DNA from: Leucobacter sp.
GTDB taxonomy: Bacteria > Actinomycetota > Actinomycetes > Actinomycetales > Microbacteriaceae
Assembly: GCA_012510755.1 (NCBI GenBank)
Contig: JAAZHL010000239.1
Span: forward strand, 1 to 10,298
Length of the DNA stretch: 10,298 bases
Reading direction: 5' to 3'
Numbering within the stretch: the stretch's first letter is position 1; each line of letters begins with the position of its first letter. Shown here piece by piece: positions 5,926 to 10,298 of the stretch. Position numbers and translations under genes: made by a program. The notes beneath the pieces are model-generated. The model saw nothing but the letters and a program-made list of their open reading frames with translations, was not told the DNA's origin and did no database searches.

Positions 5926-7740
5926 GTGGCAACCTTTTCGGGGAGTCTGCGTCAGGGGTTGCCGCGAACGCCTGGCGGGCCGGCCTGGCCCGACGTTGCA
6001 GGCGCGGTGACTGGGGTGGCGATTGCTGCGGTACCAGATGCTGCGCCAGCGGCGGGTGTTACCGCTCTAGCTGACGCTGCGGTGCCTGTGGCGAGTGAGA
6101 CCGCACCTGCTGCGGCATCTGCCGCTGTAAGCGATGCGCCTGCTGCTGCGGTTGCCGGGCAGGCGCCCGCGGTCGCGTCTGCGCAGGTGGCTGCTGCAGT
6201 GGCTGCAGAAGTCACGTTGCGGCAGGGGTTGCCGCGTACGCCAGGTGGTGAAGCGTGGCCGCCTGCTGGCAGTGTCACCGTTGCGCGTCTGGTTGCTGCC
6301 GCACCCGTGGTGGCTGATGCTGCGGTGAGTGCCGCGGCCGCCGAACCCGCTCCCGTTACAGATGCAGCCGAGGCCGTATCGACTGTGGCAGCGGTTGCTG
6401 TGCCTGCACTGGAGGGTGTGGCGAGCGGTGCCGTGCAATCGGCAGCGCCAGCCACTGCTGGTGCGTTTGAGACGGTCTCTGAAGAAGTCACCCTGCGACA
6501 AGGGTTGCCGCGCACACCAGGTGGTGAAGCGTGGCCGCCTGCGGGCAGTGTCACCGTTGCACGTCTGGTTGCTGCCGCACCCGTGGTGGACGCTGATGCT
6601 GCGGTGAGTGCCGCGGCCGCCGAGCCCGCACCCGTTACAGATGCAGCCGAGACCGTATCGACTGTGGCAGCAAGCGTGGCAGCAAGCGAGAGCGCTGCCG
6701 TGCCGGCAGCGGTGGGCCAGGCGAAGCATGCCGCCCCCGAAACGTCCGCAACCGCCGCTACGCCAGCTGCTGCTGTGTCAGCGACACCGGCGGTGCAGCC
6801 GGCGGCTGCGAAACCTGCGAAACCGGCACGTGAACCCGTCATGATCGGGTCACGCACCCTGGGCCAGTGGGTGAAACTTGCGGTGCTGTGGGGTGGCGGT
6901 GCGATCGTGGCGGCAGCCATCATTGTGCTCGCCGGGCGGGGACTGACCACGCTGCCTGGGGTGCCGGAGTTCATGGAACGGTACCCGGGCGAGTACGCGC
7001 TGCCCGCGTTTGTTGACCCAGGGTTTCCTGCGTGGGCACGGTGGACGCACTTCTTGAACTTCTTCCTCATGGTGCTCATCATTCGTTCGGGGCTGCTGGT
7101 GCGCAGGCAACAGAAACCCGACGCGTTCTTCACCCCGAAAAAGGGTGGCAAGAAGATCTCGATCTATCTGTGGCTGCATACCTCGCTTGATGTGTTGTGG
7201 CTGCTCAACGGTCTCGTGTTCGTGGTACTCATTTTCGTGACCGGGCATTGGGCGCGTATCGTGCCCACGAGCTGGGAAGTGTTCCCGAACGCGTTGAGTG
7301 CTGGTATCCAGTATTTGACGTTGGAGTGGCCGGTTGAAGACGGGTGGGTGAACTACAACTCGTTGCAGCAGCTCATGTATTTCACGGTGGTGTTTATTGC
7401 GGCGCCGCTTGCCGCGATCACTGGGGTGCGGATGAGTGAGTGGTGGCCTGAGAAGGCTGAGAAGCTGAACAAGCTCTACCCGGCTCCGGTGGCGCGGGCG
7501 ATCCATTATCCGACGATGTTGTTTTTTGTGTTGTTCATCATCATTCACGTGTTCCTGGTGTTCACCACCGGTGCGCTCAAGAATTTGAATCACATGTTCG
7601 CGGGTACTCCCGAGATTTCGTGGGTGGGGTTCTGGTGGTTCGCGGCTGGGGTGTTGGTGGTGGCTGCGGTGACGTGGGCGGCGCGGCCGTTGGTGTTGGC
7701 GCCGATCGCGTCAGCGTTTGGCAGGGTCAGCGAACGTTAA
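5926..7740 (+). CDS. Membrane cytochrome b protein with a long repeat-bearing N-terminal arm
   Basis: The 604-residue product has two halves. Residues 1-305 are a low-complexity Ala/Val/Pro/Thr arm with three copies of a motif (core RQGLPRTPGG..WP at 8-22, 98-112, 190-204). Residues 306-604 form a membrane domain with about six helices: 318-337, 375-392, 413-438, 482-500, 527-548, 566-584. His375, His418, His527 and His541 have the order and spacing (43, 109, 14) of the four heme ligands of the FdnI-type cytochrome b subunit (39, 98, 14), so two b hemes are predicted. No iron-sulfur or flavin domain is seen. GAAGG (5914-5918) precedes the GTG start, inside the end of etfA. Coupling to etfBA suggests it receives electrons from ETF, directly or through a missing partner, and passes them to menaquinone. 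It could instead serve another dehydrogenase. The arm has no signal peptide and should be cytoplasmic. Confidence 0.85.
   Translation: MATFSGSLRQGLPRTPGGPAWPDVAGAVTGVAIAAVPDAAPAAGVTALADAAVPVASETAPAAASAAVSDAPAAAVAGQAPAVASAQVAAAVAAEVTLRQGLPRTPGGEAWPPAGSVTVARLVAAAPVVADAAVSAAAAEPAPVTDAAEAVSTVAAVAVPALEGVASGAVQSAAPATAGAFETVSEEVTLRQGLPRTPGGEAWPPAGSVTVARLVAAAPVVDADAAVSAAAAEPAPVTDAAETVSTVAASVAASESAAVPAAVGQAKHAAPETSATAATPAAAVSATPAVQPAAAKPAKPAREPVMIGSRTLGQWVKLAVLWGGGAIVAAAIIVLAGRGLTTLPGVPEFMERYPGEYALPAFVDPGFPAWARWTHFLNFFLMVLIIRSGLLVRRQQKPDAFFTPKKGGKKISIYLWLHTSLDVLWLLNGLVFVVLIFVTGHWARIVPTSWEVFPNALSAGIQYLTLEWPVEDGWVNYNSLQQLMYFTVVFIAAPLAAITGVRMSEWWPEKAEKLNKLYPAPVARAIHYPTMLFFVLFIIIHVFLVFTTGALKNLNHMFAGTPEISWVGFWWFAAGVLVVAAVTWAARPLVLAPIASAFGRVSER
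5947..5991 (+). repeat. Motif copy 1 (LRQGLPRTPGGPAWP)
   Basis: This is the first of three 15-residue copies in the cytochrome b protein, at residues 8-22, almost at its N-terminus. It differs from the other copies in PA for EA before the Trp-Pro and in the following residues (DVAG for PAGS). It is the most diverged copy and may be the original one. Confidence 0.85.
6211..6392 (+). repeat. Long direct repeat, copy A (contains motif copy 2)
   Basis: This 182-bp unit encodes motif copy 2 (residues 98-112) and the linker after it, including AGSVTVARLV and EPAPVTDAAE. It is nearly identical in DNA to 6487-6671 (276 bp downstream), differing by scattered, mostly silent, changes and one codon. The high DNA identity, beyond what protein conservation needs, points to a fairly recent duplication. 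Confidence 0.9.
6487..6671 (+). repeat. Long direct repeat, copy B (contains motif copy 3)
   Basis: This is the second copy of the unit at 6211-6392. It encodes motif copy 3 (residues 190-204), and carries one extra codon (GAC, in VVDADAAV where copy A has VVADAAV). The 94 bp between the copies encode another Ala/Val-rich linker that is not part of the repeat. Confidence 0.9.
6664..6687 (+). repeat. 12-bp tandem duplication
   Basis: GTGGCAGCAAGC occurs twice in direct succession (6664-6675, 6676-6687), encoding VAAS twice, right at the end of repeat copy B. It keeps the frame and lengthens the linker by four residues. Confidence 0.85.
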
Positions 7741-7756
7741 CTAGTTTGTTTGTGTG

Positions 7757-7800
7757 AGGGCGGCCCGGGTGTGCAGACATGTCTGCTGCCGGGCCGCCCT
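7757..7800 (+). terminator. Hairpin terminator after the cytochrome b gene
   Basis: A perfect 12-bp GC-rich stem, AGGGCGGCCCGG with CCGGGCCGCCCT (7757-7768 and 7789-7800), encloses a further 14-bp palindrome GCAGACATGTCTGC (7773-7786), so the whole can fold into one long stem with small internal mismatches. It begins 17 bp after the stop. Only TTAAGTATT follows, not a T-run. It most likely ends the etfBA-cytochrome b transcript and shields the amidase gene from read-through. Confidence 0.78.
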
Positions 7801-7857
7801 TAAGTATTGGTAGTGGGGAGTGTCTCACGTTACGGTGATCGCTTACCGTCGAGCGTG

Positions 7858-7886
7858 TGCACACCCACTCAGCCCAGCACTACAGT
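7858..7886 (+). promoter_or_regulatory. Probable promoter of the amidase gene, leaderless
   Basis: TGCACA (7858-7863, 4 of 6 to the -35 consensus) and TACAGT (7881-7886, 4 of 6 to the -10) are 17 bp apart. The predicted start point, 7 nt after the -10, is the A of the ATG at 7893. No Shine-Dalgarno precedes that ATG, as expected for a leaderless mRNA. An imperfect repeat ACGGT-8-ACCGT (7832-7849) just upstream could bind a regulator. Confidence 0.45.
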
Positions 7887-7892
7887 GGCCAC

Positions 7893-9548
7893 ATGAGCAA
7901 TGAAGCTTTCAGTCCCATCGAAGCCACCATTGAGAGCACACTAGAGGCGCTAGCCGAGGGACGCACTACGGCCGTGCAACTGGTGGCCTGGTGCCTTGAT
8001 CGTATCGAGAACCTCGATCGCAACGGCCCCAGGCTCAACGCTGTGCCGGTGCTCAACCCCTATGCGCTGGACGAGGCACGAGTCAGCGACGAACGCCGTG
8101 CCAGAGGCGAAGCAGGCCCACTCGAGGGCATCCCGTTTACCGTCAAAGACTCCTATATGGTCAAGGGCCTCACGGTTGCCGCGGGCTCGCCGGCGTTCGA
8201 ACACCTGGTCGCTCAGTGGGACGCATTCTCGGTTGAGAAGCTGCGCGAAGCAGGGGCGGTGCTGATCGGCAAGACAAACATGCCGCCGATGGCAGACGGC
8301 GGCATGCAACGCGGGCTCTACGGTCGCGCTGAGAGCCCCTATAACCCTGCCTACCTGCCGGCGGCCTACGCCTCAGGCTCATCGAACGGCTCAGGCGTCG
8401 CGACAGCTACCAGCATGGCCGTGTTCGGCATGGGCGAAGAGACCGTCTCAAGTGGCCGCAGTCCGGCATCAAATAATGGTCTCTGCGCATACACCCCCAG
8501 CTGGGGCATTCTCAGCATTCGTGGCAACTGGCCACTCTTCGCCGCGCGCGACGTGGTTGTGCCGCACACTCGGTCGATGCCCGACTTGCTGCGTGTGCTC
8601 GACGTGCTGGTGCAAGACGACCCGAACCCACGGGGCGACTTTTGGCGAGTCCAGACAGTGGTGAAGTTGCCGACACCAAGCGAACATCGACCGCGCAGTT
8701 ATGCGGTGGCGCAGCAGCCCGATGCCTTGCAAGGTAAACGGTTTGGTGTGCCACGCATGTATCTCGGAAAAGACCAAGCCTTTCCGATTATCGTGCGCGA
8801 TTCAGTGCTCGAGCTCTGGCGCGCTGCCAGAGAGCGGCTTGAAACGCTCGGGGCTGAAGTGGTGGAATGCGACTTTCCGCTCATCGAAAGGTACGAGGGC
8901 GACCGACCTGGGCAAGAGAATGTTGCGGCATTGGGGGTTTTGCCCGCGGGGTGGATGGAGACGGAGTTCAACCACATTCTTGCGTTCGGCTGGGAAGATT
9001 TTCTGCGCGCCAACGGCGCAGACCCTGGCTCGTTGGCCGATGTCGACCCAGACCTGATATTCCCAACGCCGCCTGGCACACTCCCGGATCGTTACGAAGA
9101 GGTACCTGACTACGCCGGTCGCTACCGAGCAATCGTGCAGCTGGCAGCCGCGGGGTTCGAAGCCCCCAGCACGCGCAGCGACTTTGCTGCCGGGCTGCGT
9201 GCGCTCGTGCGCCTGCGCGAGCAACTCTTTGAGGGCTGGCTCGATGAACAAGGCCTTGACGGCGTCGTTTTTCCAGCAAACGCCGATGTGGCGCGCGAGA
9301 GCGCCGAACGAGACGTCACCGCAGCCGATCATGCGTGGTCGAATGGCGTCTTCTTTTCAAATGGAAACTACGCGCTCAGGCATCTTGGTATTCCAACGCT
9401 TACCGTAGCGATGGGGCAAATGAGTGACACGCGCATGCCCGTCGGCCTGACGTTTGCGGGACGCGCCTATGACGACGTGGCACTGCTCACCTATGGGTAC
9501 GCATTCGAGGTCGGCGGCCCAAGCCTGCGGCCAGTGCCTGAACTGTAG
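7893..9548 (+). CDS. Amidase-signature family enzyme
   Basis: This 551-residue hydrolase belongs to the amidase signature family, which cleaves carboxamide bonds with a Lys-Ser-Ser triad. Lys85 (FTVKDSY), Ser163 (GSSNGSG) and Ser187 (ETVSSGRSPA) are the predicted triad; the 24-residue distance between the serines equals that in GatA (Ser154, Ser178). The usual TGGS before the nucleophile reads TVSS here, so the oxyanion-hole loop is unlike that of typical members. It is not the GatA subunit of the tRNA amidotransferase, since GatB/GatC partners are absent and the motif differs. The substrate is unknown. The start at 7893 is chosen for its leaderless promoter and because family-like sequence begins just after it; an in-frame GTG at 7857 would add 12 residues. 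No signal peptide is seen, so the enzyme should be cytoplasmic. It is a stand-alone unit facing the MarR gene. Confidence 0.9.
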   Translation: MSNEAFSPIEATIESTLEALAEGRTTAVQLVAWCLDRIENLDRNGPRLNAVPVLNPYALDEARVSDERRARGEAGPLEGIPFTVKDSYMVKGLTVAAGSPAFEHLVAQWDAFSVEKLREAGAVLIGKTNMPPMADGGMQRGLYGRAESPYNPAYLPAAYASGSSNGSGVATATSMAVFGMGEETVSSGRSPASNNGLCAYTPSWGILSIRGNWPLFAARDVVVPHTRSMPDLLRVLDVLVQDDPNPRGDFWRVQTVVKLPTPSEHRPRSYAVAQQPDALQGKRFGVPRMYLGKDQAFPIIVRDSVLELWRAARERLETLGAEVVECDFPLIERYEGDRPGQENVAALGVLPAGWMETEFNHILAFGWEDFLRANGADPGSLADVDPDLIFPTPPGTLPDRYEEVPDYAGRYRAIVQLAAAGFEAPSTRSDFAAGLRALVRLREQLFEGWLDEQGLDGVVFPANADVARESAERDVTAADHAWSNGVFFSNGNYALRHLGIPTLTVAMGQMSDTRMPVGLTFAGRAYDDVALLTYGYAFEVGGPSLRPVPEL

Positions 9549-9557
9549 GGTGATCGA

Positions 9558-9572
9558 CCGAGGTTTACTCGG
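9558..9572. terminator. Small stem-loop between convergent genes
   Basis: CCGAG-GTTTA-CTCGG is a perfect 5-bp inverted repeat with a 5-nt loop. It overlaps the stop codon of the MarR gene (9565-9567) and lies 9 bp past the amidase stop. It could act as a weak two-way terminator; the short stem makes this uncertain. Confidence 0.3.
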
Positions 9573-10077
9573 CGCCCATTTCGAACCGATCGACACTGAT
9601 AGCAAGCTTGCGCAGCAGTGTTGCGAGCCGCTCTCGCTCTGCTCGTGGCATCGCCCCGATGAGTCGATCTTCGGCATCCGTCAACCGCGTCATCGCTGCA
9701 TCGACCAGGGTGAGCCCCTGAGGGGTCATCTCGACGAGCACACCGCGCCCATCATTGGGGTCTGTGAGTCGGCGCACGAGACCGCGCTCAGCCATGCGGT
9801 CGATGCGGTTCGTCATCGTGCCGCTAGACACCAGTGTTTGCTGCACCAAAATTTTCGGACTGAGGCGAAATGGGGCGCCGTTTCGCCTCAGCACCGCAAG
9901 CACGTCGAATTCCCAAGCAGTAAGTCCGCTGCGTTCGAAGGCCTGCACTCGCACCCGATCAATGTGCTTGGTGATGCGTGTCATGCGAGAAAATACGGCC
10001 AGGGGAGCGATGTCTAGGTCGGGTCGTGCGGCCGACCACTCCCGCAAAATCCGGTCAACTTCGTCTTGCTCGTTCAT
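9565..10077 (-). CDS. MarR-family transcriptional regulator
   Basis: This 170-residue protein has the winged helix-turn-helix layout of MarR dimers. N-terminal dimerisation helices run to about residue 50, the DNA-binding core LTAWEFDVLAVLRRNG begins at 52, the recognition helix holds SSGTMTNRIDRM (84-95), and the wing holds the DPNDGRG signature (106-112). A C-terminal dimer helix ends the protein. The length is typical. The ATG at 10077 has GAGAG 9 nt upstream; the frame runs on to 10236, but that would cross the tRNA-Gln gene and is rejected. The gene converges on the amidase, 16 bp apart, and is divergent from the tRNA, with a 25-bp imperfect palindrome in between that may be its own operator. 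Neither the ligand nor other targets can be inferred; control of the amidase is possible only by adjacency. Confidence 0.93.
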   Translation of the reverse strand: MNEQDEVDRILREWSAARPDLDIAPLAVFSRMTRITKHIDRVRVQAFERSGLTAWEFDVLAVLRRNGAPFRLSPKILVQQTLVSSGTMTNRIDRMAERGLVRRLTDPNDGRGVLVEMTPQGLTLVDAAMTRLTDAEDRLIGAMPRAERERLATLLRKLAISVDRFEMGAE

Positions 10078-10103
10078 AAAACCATTCTCTCGGTTCGGAG
10101 CAT

Positions 10104-10131
10104 GTGAAAATGTCTGCCACAATAGTACGGT
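10104..10131 (+). promoter_or_regulatory. Possible tRNA-Gln promoter
   Basis: GTGAAA (10104-10109) and TACGGT (10126-10131), 16 bp apart, form a weak -35/-10 pair that would start transcription about 11 nt before the tRNA. The region also must hold the MarR promoter on the other strand, where TACTAT (10127-10122) is a candidate -10. Confidence 0.3.
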
Positions 10132-10138
10132 GTCGCAG
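10114..10138. promoter_or_regulatory. Imperfect palindrome, candidate MarR operator
   Basis: CTGCCACA (10114-10121) and TGTCGCAG (10131-10138) are inverted copies with 7 of 8 pairs, 9 bp apart. The site lies in the 71-bp divergent region and covers the candidate -10 elements of both directions. Self-regulation through such a site is usual for MarR proteins; binding here is inferred. Confidence 0.4.
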
Positions 10139-10148
10139 CGCGATATGG

Positions 10149-10220
10149 TCCGCCTTGGTGTAACGGCAGCACGACAGCCTTTGGAGCTGTTAAGTCCAGG
10201 TTCGAATCCTGGGGGCGGAG
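10149..10220 (+). tRNA. tRNA-Gln, anticodon UUG
   Basis: A full cloverleaf of 72 nt is visible. The acceptor stem is TCCGCCT with GGGCGGA (10213-10219; one G-U pair), the D stem GTG/CAC, the anticodon stem ACAGC/GCTGT, and the T stem CCAGG/CCTGG around TTCGAAT. The anticodon loop is CTTTGGA, so the anticodon is TTG, which reads CAA and CAG as glutamine. The first pair U1-A72 is characteristic of bacterial tRNA-Gln. The discriminator base is G (10220) and CCA is not encoded. Confidence 0.97.
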
Positions 10221-10223
10221 CGG

Positions 10224-10248
10224 CTTGAAAAAGCATAGCTTTTTTAAG
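10224..10248 (+). terminator. Hairpin after tRNA-Gln
   Basis: CTTGAAAAAGC-ATA-GCTTTTTTAAG folds into an 11-bp stem (one G-U pair) with a 3-nt loop, starting 4 bp after the tRNA. The 3' arm supplies a run of six T, so it can serve as an intrinsic terminator, though the stem is AT-rich. Confidence 0.6.
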
Positions 10249-10259
10249 TTGCTCCGAAA

Positions 10260-10279
10260 ACGGCGCTCACTAGCGCCGT
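10260..10279 (+). terminator. Second hairpin, GC-rich
   Basis: ACGGCGCT-CACT-AGCGCCGT is a perfect 8-bp stem with a 4-nt loop, 11 bp after the first hairpin. It has no T-run. It may back up the first terminator or belong to the leader of the next gene. Confidence 0.45.
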
Positions 10280-10286
10280 ACATGGT

Positions 10287-10291
10287 GGAGG
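10287..10291 (+). promoter_or_regulatory. Shine-Dalgarno of a gene starting past the window edge (possible)
   Basis: GGAGG at 10287-10291 is followed by 7 nt to the window end, the ideal distance for a start codon at 10299. No open frame begins inside the window here (ATG 10282 meets a stop after four codons). Confidence 0.3.
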
Positions 10292-10298
10292 CGTAGCC

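Noticed and set aside
5926..6840. Mobile element or CRISPR as the source of the repeats
   Set aside because: The repeats are in frame, encode a conserved peptide, have no terminal inverted repeats or transposase, and their spacing does not fit a CRISPR array.
5952..7151. Long minus-strand open frame (399 codons) opposite the cytochrome b gene
   Set aside because: Its product is a low-complexity Ala/Thr/Gly mirror of the repeat-rich arm, and it runs on past it opposite the conserved membrane helices. The sense frame has helices, heme histidines and a Shine-Dalgarno.
9454..10017. Forward open frame (187 codons) opposite the MarR gene
   Set aside because: It overlaps the amidase end and is antisense to the clear winged-helix gene; the product is Cys/His-rich and not protein-like.
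10078..10236. N-terminal extension of the MarR protein from ATG 10236
   Set aside because: It would be translated through the antisense of the tRNA-Gln gene; the MarR fold starts after the ATG at 10077.

Overview
The window reads as a chromosomal segment of a GC-rich actinobacterium. The evidence is dense GC-rich coding sequence with mixed ATG/GTG starts, starts that lack a Shine-Dalgarno and look leaderless, and a tRNA gene without an encoded CCA end. A member of Microbacteriaceae is my best guess, by general resemblance only; I could not search.

Layout, left to right. Positions 1-48 hold what may be the last codons of a rightward membrane-protein gene. A leftward TetR-family regulator (66-749) follows. 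A divergent promoter region with a perfect 15-bp palindrome (756-770) separates it from a rightward block: a long FadE5/DmdC-type acyl-CoA dehydrogenase (927-2684) and an LCAD-type acyl-CoA dehydrogenase (2785-3948), closed by a 17-bp perfect hairpin. A second rightward unit then starts: etfB (4161-4937), etfA (4961-5923) and a 604-residue membrane cytochrome b protein (5926-7740) whose GTG start lies 2 nt after the etfA stop. A strong hairpin ends it. An amidase-signature enzyme (7893-9548) reads rightward from a promoter that fits a leaderless mRNA. It converges on a leftward MarR-family regulator (9565-10077), which is divergent from a tRNA-Gln(UUG) gene (10149-10220). Two hairpins follow, and a GGAGG lies 7 nt from the window edge.

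How it may work together. The two dehydrogenases oxidise acyl-CoA thioesters and pass electrons to the flavoprotein ETF (EtfAB). ETF normally hands electrons to a membrane quinone oxidoreductase. Here the gene coupled to etfA encodes a b-type cytochrome whose four histidines follow the spacing of the diheme ligands of FdnI-type subunits, so a membrane electron-transfer partner of ETF is the natural hypothesis. The TetR regulator is the likely sensor for the fatty-acid block.

The most unusual item is the N-terminal half of the cytochrome b protein. It holds three copies of a 15-residue motif (core RQGLPRTPGG..WP) separated by long Ala/Val/Pro-rich linkers. Copies two and three sit in a recent 182/185-bp DNA duplication. 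I read this as a repeated docking motif on a flexible arm, possibly for ETF; that is inference.
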